Shown here in pieces: positions 46,101-53,581 of a stretch of 64,000 bases of DNA. Within the stretch, counting starts at the first letter, position 1, and each line of letters opens with the position of its first letter. Both the position numbers and the translations under genes were made by a program. The DNA is taken from contig CAWFRG010000017.1 of NCBI GenBank assembly GCA_963818205.1, positions 105,853 through 169,852 of the forward strand. Reading direction: 5' to 3'. The notes below the pieces were generated by a model. It ran no database searches, had not been told where the DNA came from, and saw only the letters and a program-made list of their open reading frames with translations. The DNA comes from CAVVYV01 sp963818205 (GTDB taxonomy: Bacteria; Actinomycetota; Thermoleophilia; Solirubrobacterales; 70-9).

Positions 46101-46700
46101 CACCCGCTCGCCGAGGTCAAGGACGCCCTCCGAGCGAAGGTCGACTGCTCGCTGTCGGAGCTCGAGTCGAAGGCGGACGGCTCGCTCGTCACCGTCGGGG
46201 GAATCGTCACCGAGCTGAAGCGGATCAAGACGAAGCGCGGCGACCCGATGATGTTCGCCACCCTCGACGACGTCGAGGGCCAGGTCGAGATGCTGATCCT
46301 GGGGAAGGCCTACGAGGAGGGCGGCGACTCGGTCAATGTCGACAGCGTTCTGGTGGTGCGGGGCCGCCTCGATCACAAGGAGCGCGGGCAGACAAAGCTG
46401 ATGGTCCAGGAGCTGGAGACCTTCGAGCCGAGCGACGACGAGCTCGCCCGGGCGCGGGCGGCGCGGGCGCCCGGCCCACTCGTGCTCCGGATCCATGCCG
46501 CGGATTTCGGCGCCTCGTTGGTAGACGAGTTGAAGAGCGTCTTCGAGAGCTTCCCCGGCGACTCCGAGGTGCAGCTGGAGATGGAGACCCGCGAGGGGAT
46601 GCGCCGGCTCAAGTTCGGTCACGGCTACCGGGTCACCCAGTCGGCGGCGCTTGATGCCGAGCTCGACCTCGTGCTCGGCTCGGGCGCCCGCGCGGCCTAG
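43183..46700 (+). CDS. dnaE: DNA polymerase III alpha subunit, two frameshifts
   Basis: GTG 43183 gives the PHP domain (HLHVHSEYSLLDGACKIDRL, LTDHGVMNGAVEH), then the C-family polymerase core with GPGRGSAAGSIVAYAL and the catalytic PDIDIDFSVRGR, EGDSIGVFQFES, helix-hairpin-helix DNA-binding parts and a C-terminal OB domain (VTVGGIVTELKRIKTKRGDP). About 1,170 residues. Shifts near 45027 (SEGDSIGV) and 45918 (ALPAAHPLGQKSQED) are each cured by dropping one base. It is the replicative polymerase, so the gene must be whole in the cell. Confidence 0.95.
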
Positions 46701-46787
46701 CGGACCCTTACCACCTCCGCCCCTCGAGCGCAACCGCTTTCGGTCGAGCCCCTCGAAGACGGGGAAAGCTGGTCGTAGACTCAGGGC

Positions 46788-47192
46788 ATGCCGATCGGCA
46801 GAACCGAGGAGAGACGAAGCGCCACCGGCGAGTGCCGCAAGTGCCAGTCGTTCTGCGACAAGCTGATCGAGCCGAGCGGCTGCCTCGAGATCGGCTGCCG
46901 CTACCTCTACACCTACGAGGACTCCCGGACCGGCGCCCGGTTCATGGGCTGTCTCAACAAGGTGTTCAGCGCCGAGATCGATCTCGACCTCTTCCTGATC
47001 GCCGAGCGCACCGGCGGCTACGGCGGGATCAAGATGACCGGCGACCCGCTGCCGCAGTGCCAGTTCACGGTCGAGAAGGCCTACGAGGGCGAGGGCCCGG
47101 CGTACGAGTGCGTCAACCGGACCTTCTTCGACGCCAACCATCAGGGCGCCGAGTCGATCCGCGCCTTCGACCTCCGCAACGCGCTCAGCTGA
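46788..47192 (+). CDS. Cys-rich protein of unknown function
   Basis: 134 residues, unbroken. TAGACT ends 6 bases before the ATG, so transcription would start at the start codon. Seven cysteines: CRKCQSFCD (three), SGCLEIGCRYLYTYED (two), FMGCLNKVF and LPQCQFTV, plus YECVNRTFFD. An N-terminal C-x2-C-x3-C cluster and a pair at C-x4-C could hold a metal or Fe-S cluster. No signal peptide or TM segment is present, so it is cytosolic. I do not recognise the family beyond its likely presence in related actinobacteria. It is not in an obvious operon. Confidence 0.7.
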   Translation: MPIGRTEERRSATGECRKCQSFCDKLIEPSGCLEIGCRYLYTYEDSRTGARFMGCLNKVFSAEIDLDLFLIAERTGGYGGIKMTGDPLPQCQFTVEKAYEGEGPAYECVNRTFFDANHQGAESIRAFDLRNALS

Positions 47193-47200
47193 ACCCGCCG

Positions 47201-47659
47201 TCAGGCGTTCGGCAGGGAGGAGCCGGCGAAGAAGAAGAACCAGACCTCGAAGGCGAGGGCGGCGGCGACCACGCTGATCACGACCACCCGCTCGACCGCG
47301 CTGATCCCGTGCTTGCGCCGGATATCGGTCTCCCGCTCGCCCCGCATGCTCCGCAGCCAGGGAGATGTCTGGTGGGCGGCCGGCGCCCTGCCGGTGAGCT
47401 CGTCGTAGCGGCCGTTCAGCCAGGCGAGGACCCAGGCGAGCGCGAAGACCGTCACCCCCAGGGTGACGACGACCGCGAGCAGGGCGGTCATGCTCAGTCG
47501 GTCCTGTGCGGCTTGCACCTGGGAGCCGACCCAGACGGCGAGCAGCGGCGCCCCGGTCCAGATGTTGATCGAGGTCAGCGCGCTCGCGATCACCAGCCCT
47601 AGCCGCTTCAGCCTGAGGTGACTCGGGGCGTCGGCCGGCGCGGTTGTCTCGGTGGGCAC
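47201..47659 (-). CDS. Small integral membrane protein
   Basis: 152 residues from GTG 47659. Three TM segments: LGLVIASALTSINIWTGAPL, ALLAVVVTLGVTVFALAWVL and VVVISVVAAALAFEVWFFFF. A charged loop (RSMRGERETDIRRKHGISAV) lies before the last one. No catalytic motif is seen. It lies 20 bases downstream of nfo on the same strand and may be cotranscribed with it. Function unknown. Confidence 0.7.
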   Translation of the reverse strand: MPTETTAPADAPSHLRLKRLGLVIASALTSINIWTGAPLLAVWVGSQVQAAQDRLSMTALLAVVVTLGVTVFALAWVLAWLNGRYDELTGRAPAAHQTSPWLRSMRGERETDIRRKHGISAVERVVVISVVAAALAFEVWFFFFAGSSLPNA

Positions 47660-47678
47660 GGCGGGATTATCTCGCTGC

Positions 47679-48533
47679 TCAACGCTTTCGGGTGGCCTCG
47701 CGCCAGAGCCGCCGGGTGAGGAGGACATCCTTGCGGTCGGGGGCGTGCCCGTCCCGTCCTGTCTCCAGCACCGCCGGGAGCTTCTGCACCCTCGGCTCGC
47801 CAAGGAAGGCGCGGAGACCGCGGCGCCCGATCGTGCCCTCGCCGATCGCCGCGTGCCGATCGCGATTGGAGCCACGTGGGTCGCGGGCGTCGTTCACGTG
47901 CAGGACCTTGAGCTGCTTCAAGCCGACCTTGGCGTCGATCTCGTCGACCAGGTCCTTCATGCCCTCGCGGGTGGCGACGTCATACCCGGTGGCGTACAGG
48001 TGGCAGGAGTCGATGCAGAGGCCGAGCCGCTTCGGACCGCCGGTCATCTCGATCAGCTCGGCGGTCTCGTCGAAGTCGCGCCCGAGGAGCTGAGGCGAGC
48101 CGGCGGTGTTCTCGTAGATGATCGGGCACGACTCGGTCCGGGCGAGCGCCTCCTTGATCAGCTTCACCGCCCGCTTCCGGGCGTTGGTCCGGGTGTCGTC
48201 CTTGAGCGCCCCCGGGTGGACGACGACCCCGAGCGCCCCGATCCCCTCCCCGACCTGGAGGGCATGGGTGAGCGAGTCGAGGGACTTCTTGCGCATCTCG
48301 CGATCCTTGGCCGCCGGGTTGATCAGGTAGATCATGTGGATCATCACCGCCTTGACCCTCGAGGCGGCGATCGCCTCCCGAAAGGCGGCGAAGTCCTCCT
48401 CGGTGTAGCGGGTCGGGCGCCACATCCGGGGGCTCTGGTTGAAGATCTGGATTGCGTCGCAGCGCCTCTCCTCGGCGCGCTCGACCGCCTTGGAGAGGCC
48501 ACCCGCTGTGGAAACATGGGCGCCGATCAGCAC
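47679..48533 (-). CDS. nfo: Endonuclease IV (AP endonuclease)
   Basis: 284 residues. The TIM-barrel AP endonuclease motifs with metal ligands are present: GAHVSTAGGLSKAV, DAIQIFNQSPRMW, VVVHPGAL, IIYENTAGSPQLLG, LCIDSCHLYATGYD, VLHVNDARDPRGSNRDRHA and LPAVLETG. It cuts at abasic sites in base-excision repair. The GTG start at 48533 is only one base away from the divergent gltX GTG at 48535, so its ribosome site (GGAG) lies within gltX codons. Confidence 0.93.
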   Translation of the reverse strand: MLIGAHVSTAGGLSKAVERAEERRCDAIQIFNQSPRMWRPTRYTEEDFAAFREAIAASRVKAVMIHMIYLINPAAKDREMRKKSLDSLTHALQVGEGIGALGVVVHPGALKDDTRTNARKRAVKLIKEALARTESCPIIYENTAGSPQLLGRDFDETAELIEMTGGPKRLGLCIDSCHLYATGYDVATREGMKDLVDEIDAKVGLKQLKVLHVNDARDPRGSNRDRHAAIGEGTIGRRGLRAFLGEPRVQKLPAVLETGRDGHAPDRKDVLLTRRLWREATRKR

Positions 48534-48534
48534 C

Positions 48535-49920
48535 GTGAGCTCCGATTCATCAAGTCAGGTTCGAGTCCGCTTCGCGCCGTCGCCGACGGGCGCCCTGCAC
48601 ATCGGCGGAGCGCGGACCGCACTGTACAACTGGCTCTTCGCCCGGGGCCAGGGAGGAGCATTGGTGCTGCGGATCGAGGACACCGACCGCGAGCGCTCCA
48701 CCCCGGAGAACGTCGAGCAGATCCTCGACGCCCTCCGCTGGCTGGAGCTCGACTGGGACGAGGGGCCGTTGAGCCAGCACGAGCGCGCCGAGCGCCACCG
48801 CGAGCGGCTCGGCGAGCTGCTCGAGTCCGGCCGCGCCTACCGCGACCCGGCGACCGCCGAGGACGTCCGCGCCTGGAAGGAGGAGCACGGCAAGGAGCAC
48901 GGCTACCGCGGCGAGCCCAGCGACGACCCGGGGGCGGCGGTGCGGCTGCGGGTCCCGGACGAGGGGGACACGGTGGTCATCGACGAGATCCGCGGGGAGG
49001 TCCGCTTCCCGAACGCCAGCAGCGACGACTTCGTGATCGCCCGCGGTGACGGCTCCACCCTCTACAACTTCGCCGTCGCCGTGGACGACGCCGACATGCG
49101 GATCACCCACGTGATCCGCGGTGACGATCACCTCTCCAACACCCCCAAGCAGCTGCTGGTGATGGAGGCCCTCGGGGTCGAGCCGCCCCGCTACGCGCAC
49201 CTGCCGCTGCTCCACGGGCCCGACGGGAAGAAGCTCTCGAAGCGCCACGGGGCCGCCAGCGTCCAGGAGCTACGGGAGCGGGGCTACCTGCCCGCGGCGG
49301 TGCGCAACTACCTGGCGCTTCTCGGCTGGGGGACCGAGGACGACACCACCCTGATGAGCACCGAGGAGCTGATCGAGCGCTTCCAGCTTGACCGGGTGAG
49401 GCGGGCGAGCGCGATCTTCGACGAGGGGAAGCTGCGCTGGATGAACGGGCGCTTCATGCGCGAGCTGCCGCTGGATCAGTACACGGAGGCGGTCGCCTCC
49501 TATCTGGGCCGCGAGCCCGACGAGCGGCTGCGCGCCGCCTGCGCGATCGCCCAGGAGAAGGCCCAGACCCTGGCCGAGGTCTGGCCGTTGATCGGCTTTC
49601 TCCTCGAGGAGCCCGAGACCGACGAGAAGGCCTGGGGCAAGGTGATGGGCGACGGCGCCCTCCCGCTGCTCGAGGACTCGCTGGAGGCCCTGCGGGGCGT
49701 CGAGCGGTTCGAGCCCGAGCCGATCGAGGCGGCGCTCAGCCCGATCCTCGAGCGGCGCGAGGTGAAGCCGGGACGCCTCTACCAGCCGATCCGGGTGGCG
49801 ATCTCGGGCGGGTCGGTGTCTCCGGGGATCTTCGACTCCCTCGCCACCCTGGGCAGGGAGCGCTCTCTGGAGCGGATCGAGCGCGCTGTGGAACGGCTGA
49901 AAAGCTCAGCCGACAGCTAG
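48535..49920 (+). CDS. gltX: Glutamyl-tRNA synthetase
   Basis: 461 residues, unbroken. Class I motifs: HIGH-like in VRFAPSPTGALHIGGARTA, the tRNA 3'-end region (LVLRIEDTDRERSTPE), THVIRGDDHLSNTPKQ, and KMSKS-like KKLSKRHGA. The C-terminal anticodon-binding helices run from about residue 330. Because actinobacteria usually make Gln-tRNA through GatCAB, this enzyme is probably non-discriminating and works with gatC-gatA at 63 kb. GTG at 48535 is used; no alternative precedes the first motif. Confidence 0.95.
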   Translation: MSSDSSSQVRVRFAPSPTGALHIGGARTALYNWLFARGQGGALVLRIEDTDRERSTPENVEQILDALRWLELDWDEGPLSQHERAERHRERLGELLESGRAYRDPATAEDVRAWKEEHGKEHGYRGEPSDDPGAAVRLRVPDEGDTVVIDEIRGEVRFPNASSDDFVIARGDGSTLYNFAVAVDDADMRITHVIRGDDHLSNTPKQLLVMEALGVEPPRYAHLPLLHGPDGKKLSKRHGAASVQELRERGYLPAAVRNYLALLGWGTEDDTTLMSTEELIERFQLDRVRRASAIFDEGKLRWMNGRFMRELPLDQYTEAVASYLGREPDERLRAACAIAQEKAQTLAEVWPLIGFLLEEPETDEKAWGKVMGDGALPLLEDSLEALRGVERFEPEPIEAALSPILERREVKPGRLYQPIRVAISGGSVSPGIFDSLATLGRERSLERIERAVERLKSSADS

Positions 49921-50025
49921 CCGTTGAGGCTAAACCTTTGTCGGCTGCTTGCCGATAAATCACCCATGGCGACGGCAGCCGCCATGACCAGGCTCTCGAG
50001 CTGGTCGCGCGGGCGATCGCCTCCC

Positions 50026-50451
50026 TCACGTACCTGATTCGTACGCTCGCTTCGGCGATCGCCCTCCGTCCTTGAACTGCTTGGTTTTCGCCGCCTGTAG
50101 TTTCAGATTGATTGCCAGAACGGCGAGGGCGATCCCGATCGCGTCGACGGCGACGTCGACCGCGGAGCCGTTGCGGGTGTCGACGAAGCTCTGGTGGTAC
50201 TCGTCGGTGGCGGCGTAGGCGAACGTGATCGCGGCGGCCACCGGCAGCGGGCGCCGCACGGTCCCGGCGAGCGCCCAGGTCCAGAGCGCGGTCAGGGTCG
50301 CGTAGCCGCCGACGTGCCCAAGCTTGCGGAGCACCACCGTCCACCAGGCGTGGTCCGGATCCGCGGGCTGCGATGAGAAGTAGAAGATCGCGCCCATCAG
50401 CGCCAGGGGCGCCAGGGAACGCAGCAGAACCCGTCGCCTCGGCGTCCTCAC
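50026..50451 (-). CDS. VanZ-family membrane protein
   Basis: 141 residues with four TM segments. The conserved VanZ features are visible: FYFSSQPAD after the first TM, KLGHVGGYATLTALWTWALA, and YAATDEYHQSFVDTRNGSAVD, with the Asp-Glu-x-x-Gln-x-x near the membrane. VanZ proteins were named from a teicoplanin-resistance gene, but most, like this one, are stand-alone and of unknown function. The ending KQFKDGGRSPKRAYESGT is basic and cytosolic. It is divergent from the Rrf2 gene. Confidence 0.85.
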   Translation of the reverse strand: MRTPRRRVLLRSLAPLALMGAIFYFSSQPADPDHAWWTVVLRKLGHVGGYATLTALWTWALAGTVRRPLPVAAAITFAYAATDEYHQSFVDTRNGSAVDVAVDAIGIALAVLAINLKLQAAKTKQFKDGGRSPKRAYESGT

Positions 50452-50508
50452 ACGCTCATTGTGAGGCGCCTTGCCCCCGGGTGGGCGGCGATCGAGTAAA
50501 AGGGTGTC

Positions 50509-50907
50509 GTGATCTCGGTCACCTCGAAGTCACGTTACGCGGTGGTGGCGCTGGCGGAGCTGGCGCGCTCGGGGCAGAACCCGATGCCGATCGGCCAGGT
50601 GGCCGAACGCCGCCGGATCCCGGTTCAGTTCCTCGAGCAGCTCTTCTCGACCCTGCGTCGCGCCGGCATCCTGGTCAGCCACCGCGGCGCGAAGGGCGGC
50701 TACACGCTCGCCCGGCCGCCGGAGGAGATCTCGGTGCTCGAGGTGGTGCAGGCGCTCGACGGCGTGGTCGGCCAGGAGGGGAAGGAGGCCGGCGGCATCT
50801 GGGAGGAGGGGGTCGAGGCTCTGCGCGCGACCTTCCGCGCCACCTCGATCGCCGACATCGCCCGCCGCGAGGCGGAGGAGGTCGGCACCGGCATGTACCA
50901 CATCTAA
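50509..50907 (+). CDS. Rrf2-family transcriptional regulator without Fe-S cysteines
   Basis: 132 residues. The N-terminal winged helix is typical: SVTSKSRYAVVALAELARSG, PVQFLEQLFSTLRRAGILVS and HRGAKGGYTLARPPEEIS. IscR-type proteins hold a cluster with three cysteines; this protein has none, which fits the CymR type that controls cysteine synthesis by binding CysK. cysK-cysE lie 2.7 kb downstream with accessory DNA between. GTG at 50509 is 6 bases after TAAAAG, so it may be leaderless. Confidence 0.88.
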   Translation: MISVTSKSRYAVVALAELARSGQNPMPIGQVAERRRIPVQFLEQLFSTLRRAGILVSHRGAKGGYTLARPPEEISVLEVVQALDGVVGQEGKEAGGIWEEGVEALRATFRATSIADIARREAEEVGTGMYHI

Positions 50908-50977
50908 GACGGGCCGCACTCCCATGCGGAAAACCGCATAGGCAAGCCGAATCCGCTCCGATTAGCACCGGTTGATT

Positions 50978-51028
50978 CCGGTTGTTTCGGGGTCTGACTG
51001 GCGAACAAATGGCGAACACATCCGCCGC
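50978..51028 (+). repeat. Dispersed 52-bp repeat, copy 2
   Basis: Copy of 11407-11458 (see there). The bases before it, GCACCGGTTGATTCCGG, resemble the T-arm of tRNA-Cys (CACCGGTTCGATTCCGG) less one base. It stands 70 bases after the Rrf2 stop, at the start of the accessory patch that ends before cysK. From 51029 to about 51400 I see no convincing gene. Confidence 0.5.
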
Positions 51029-51407
51029 TGTGGACACGCGCTCAGGGACGCTCAGGGCGCTGACCGGCCCGACGGCGAGCTTGCGAGGCTCCTCCGCGAT
51101 GACTGAGCGCTGGGGAATCCGGGCGGAGTCAGCTCGATCAAGCGAGCTTCGCCCCGCCCGGACCCAGTGCCTACCAGGGCAGGCGGGGCCCGTCCTCCAC
51201 GCACAGTTGTGAGCGCCGAGTGTGGAGACGCCGAGGTTTGGCTGGTTTGAATGCCCGTCGGATTCGAGCACCGCCGCAACCGCTTGGGAGCGGTTGGCCG
51301 CACAGCCGGGCCGGACAAATGTGATCATTGGATCGTAAAGCGGAAGTGTCCGGCGCAATCATCGCAGCGGCTGCGAGGCTGCGCGATGAGTGAGGTCCGG
51401 AGCCTGA

Positions 51408-51582
51408 CTACGACTGTCTACGGGCGTAGCGCGCCAGCCCGTACTGGATCGCGACGAGCGCGAATAGACCACGACCAGCACCCACCCGGTACTGGTGACA
51501 ACTGGACGATGATCACCGCGATGATCAGCGCGCTCAAGATCAGCAGCCACGTTCGCCAAGGCTGCGGATACCCCTTGAACAT
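51408..51582 (-). CDS. Small two-TM protein, frameshifted
   Basis: From ATG 51582: MFKGYPQPWRTWLLILSALI and IAVIIVQLSPVPGG form the first TM. Across one-base shifts, WVLVVVYS then FALVAIQYGLARYARRQS give the second, with a basic end and a stop at 51408-51410. Composition and the short basic tail are those of a genuine membrane protein, but the frame is broken twice within 58 codons. Function unknown. Confidence 0.4.
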
Positions 51583-51600
51583 CGGCCAAGGCTACTTGCG

Positions 51601-51780
51601 ATGAGCGAGGCCTACTGCCGGCACGGATATCGCAAGGGTCGGCGCTGCCCGCACTGCATTGCAATGCAGGATCGCCGCGGCGGCGATCTTGCTCCCAGGA
51701 GGCCCGCCGCGGGCGCCGCGCCCGCGACAGTGACCATGTCGACACCGGCTGCCGCGCTGTCGCGAGGACCTGCGCTCTGA
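51601..51780 (+). CDS. Very small protein with zinc-knuckle-like start
   Basis: 59 residues: MSEAYCRHGYRKGRRCPHCI, then an Ala/Pro-rich tail. CRHGYRKGRRCPHC provides three Cys and two His in 14 residues, which could hold one zinc. The frame is intact from ATG to TGA. Its tail has no clear fold, so only the first 20 residues carry a signal. It is divergent from the small TM protein. Confidence 0.35.
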   Translation: MSEAYCRHGYRKGRRCPHCIAMQDRRGGDLAPRRPAAGAAPATVTMSTPAAALSRGPAL

Positions 51781-51923
51781 GCGGAACCGATCCCGCTGAC
51801 CGGGCAGCGGTCGTCGCTCTAGTTCCGGCGACGGCCTGACTAGGCTCTAGATACCTCGTGGCGAGCTGGCGTGGGGTAAAGCATCAACGCTCCGAGGGAT
51901 AACCGGTCATGCGAGCGCCGCCG

Positions 51924-52114
51924 CTACCCGCCCGCCGCCTGTTCGTCGATAAGCCATTCCACCTCCTCAGCTGCTCGGTTGGCCCGGCCGAGCGAACGGC
52001 TGAGTCGAACCTGCTCGCCGCGATCGGCCTGGAGCCAGTCGGCGTATAGGTAACGCTGGGCTTCACCTTGACCTTGCCCGTCTCGATGTAGGCAACTCCT
52101 CTGTTGTCGGGCAT
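51924..52114 (-). pseudogene. Chimera: alcohol dehydrogenase N-terminus joined to another gene's tail
   Basis: From ATG 52114 (with GGAGGGAG before it), MPDNRGVAYIETGKVKV is the first strand of a zinc-dependent alcohol dehydrogenase. Within 20 codons the frame changes to RYLYADWLQADRGEQVRLSR, then SLGRANRAAEEVEWLIDEQA and a stop at 51924-51926. That is a helical tail unrelated to the dehydrogenase. About 350 residues of the enzyme are gone, so it is a deletion fusion. The gene follows the GlcG/HbpS gene by 15 bases, suggesting a former two-gene operon. Confidence 0.5.
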
Positions 52115-52129
52115 GATCTCCCTCCTCGG

Positions 52130-52534
52130 CTAGAAGGCCGCGACGCCGGCTTCGGCGACCTCGTGATCCTGCTCGATCGAGCCGCCGCTGACCCCGATCG
52201 CCCCGACCACCTCGTCACCCGACGTCAGCGGGATGCCGCCGGCGAAGATGATCAGACGCCCCTGGTTCGAGGCATGGATCCCAAACAGGGGCTGATTCGG
52301 CTGGCAGAGCGGCGCCAGTTCCTTCGTCGACATGTCGAAGGACCGCGCGGTATAGGCCTTGTTCTGGGCGATGTCGATTGAGCCAAGCCAGGCGTTGTCC
52401 ATCCGCGCGAATGCGGTCAGGTTGTTGCCGTCGTTAACGACCGCGATGTTCATCGGCACTCCGATTTCGTCCGCCTTCGCGACCGCCGCGTCCACCACGG
52501 CCTGGGCTGAGCTCAAGGTCACCTTGTCCGCCAC
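52130..52534 (-). CDS. GlcG/HbpS-family (DUF336) protein
   Basis: 134 residues, unbroken: ADKVTLSSAQAVVDAAVAKA, MNIAVVNDGNNLTAFARMDN, SIDIAQNKAYTARSFDMST, IIFAGGIPLTSGDEVVGAIG and VSGGSIEQDHEVAEAGVAAF. The fold is that of HbpS, which binds haem in Streptomyces, and of GlcG, found with glycolate or alcohol oxidation genes. No signal peptide is seen, so it is cytosolic. The next gene was an alcohol dehydrogenase, now reduced to a fragment. Confidence 0.88.
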   Translation of the reverse strand: MADKVTLSSAQAVVDAAVAKADEIGVPMNIAVVNDGNNLTAFARMDNAWLGSIDIAQNKAYTARSFDMSTKELAPLCQPNQPLFGIHASNQGRLIIFAGGIPLTSGDEVVGAIGVSGGSIEQDHEVAEAGVAAF

Positions 52535-52573
52535 TTTCTCTCTCCTTGCTCGCTGGGTACGACCGGATCGACG

Positions 52574-52711
52574 CTAACAGCCTTCACGCGCGAGAGGACA
52601 CGCGAGATCGGGAGTACCAATTTCCCTAGCAAGCTCCAGGATCACCGATGTGTCGCCTCGGCTGAAGGCCTCGTAGCCGCGCTTGAGGGTCGCGAGCGTC
52701 TCCTTCGACAT
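52574..52711 (-). pseudogene. SnoaL-like protein, N-terminal fragment
   Basis: MSKETLATLKRGYEAFSRGD, then TSVILELA, is the first helix pair of a SnoaL/NTF2-like protein, compare 12231-12650. After residue 28 the sequence is unrelated and stops at 52574. It is the fourth copy of this family in the window and complements the C-terminal remnants at 11589 and 13493. Confidence 0.5.
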
Positions 52712-52819
52712 CGCCCACCCAGGATCGCGCGCACGGCGTCGCCACCCCCGGCGCGGACCTGTCTTCCCGACGAATGGATAGGCTGCGCGCGCCAGCCGAC
52801 TCTCGGGAAAGGACACCCC

Positions 52820-53215
52820 ATGTTCCTCCTCGCCGACTACACGTTTGGGCAAGGACTGCTGACGGTGCTCGCCGTGTTTCTCTTTGCGGCATGGATCGTG
52901 GTCCTGTTCACCATCCTCAGCGACCTGTTCAGCGATCACGGACTCTCGGGCTGGGCGAAGGCAGCGTGGGTCCTCTTTCTGGTCTTCATCCCCTTCCTGG
53001 CGGCCCTGGTGTACCTGATCGCGCGAGGCCAGGGCATGAGCGAGCGGGCACTCAAGCAGGAGGAGGAGGCCAAGCAGCAACTGGACACCTACGTACGCGA
53101 GACCGCCGGCGCCGGTTCGACCGCTGACGAGCTGGCGAAGCTCGGGGAGCTGCGTGACAAGGGGACGATCTCTGCCGAGGACTTCGAGCGCGCGAAGGCC
53201 AAGCTGCTCGCCTAG
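52820..53215 (+). CDS. PLDc_N/SHOCT small membrane protein
   Basis: 131 residues with two TM segments (LLTVLAVFLFAAWIVVLFTI and GWAKAAWVLFLVFIPFLAAL, then VYLIARG), the phospholipase-D-nuclease N-terminal domain. A charged helix and a C-terminal SHOCT motif (ELAKLGELRDKGTISAEDFE, RAKAKLLA) follow. Such proteins are frequent in actinobacteria and are thought to help membrane protein assembly; no enzyme part is present. ATG at 52820 follows GAAAGGACACCCC. Confidence 0.85.
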   Translation: MFLLADYTFGQGLLTVLAVFLFAAWIVVLFTILSDLFSDHGLSGWAKAAWVLFLVFIPFLAALVYLIARGQGMSERALKQEEEAKQQLDTYVRETAGAGSTADELAKLGELRDKGTISAEDFERAKAKLLA

Positions 53216-53362
53216 AGTTTCGACCAGGGCGCTTGCGGGGCTGGCCTGGTGTGGGCCCGCCAGATCCAAGCATGCCGAGGCCCTCGAAGCCGGGCCACGG
53301 GAGTAGCTGCGGGCTACTACTTCGGACGGAAAGCAGGAACCTGGGGACCTAGACTCGGCCAG

Positions 53363-53497
53363 GTGAAAGGAGTCGTCGCGTACAAGGCCGCGTGCCGCCG
53401 TTGCGGGACTGCGGTGGAGCCATTGCACCGATGTCCAAAGTGTGGGCGGCGCTCAATCCTCGCGTTCTTCCTTCCACGCTCATGGATCAACTGGTAA
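53363..53497 (+). CDS. Short zinc-ribbon protein
   Basis: 44 residues: VKGVVAYKAACRRCGTAVEP, LHRCPKCGRR, SILAFFLPRSWINW. Two CxxC pairs 11 residues apart can bind one zinc. GTG at 53363 lies 7 bases after TAGACT, again a leaderless arrangement. This supports the gene despite its size. It is the last gene before cysK. Function unknown. Confidence 0.45.
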   Translation: MKGVVAYKAACRRCGTAVEPLHRCPKCGRRSILAFFLPRSWINW

Positions 53498-53581
53498 TCC
53501 TCGGCCAGACGCCTGCTGGCGACCTACTCGGGCGCACCGTTAATCACCCGAAAGCTGACCCGCTTCTAGTACTTTGGGTCG

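Noticed and set aside
50675..51358. 227-codon minus-strand ORF across the Rrf2 gene and repeat
   Set aside because: It is antisense to a certain gene, and its remaining part is Arg/Pro-rich without domain features.
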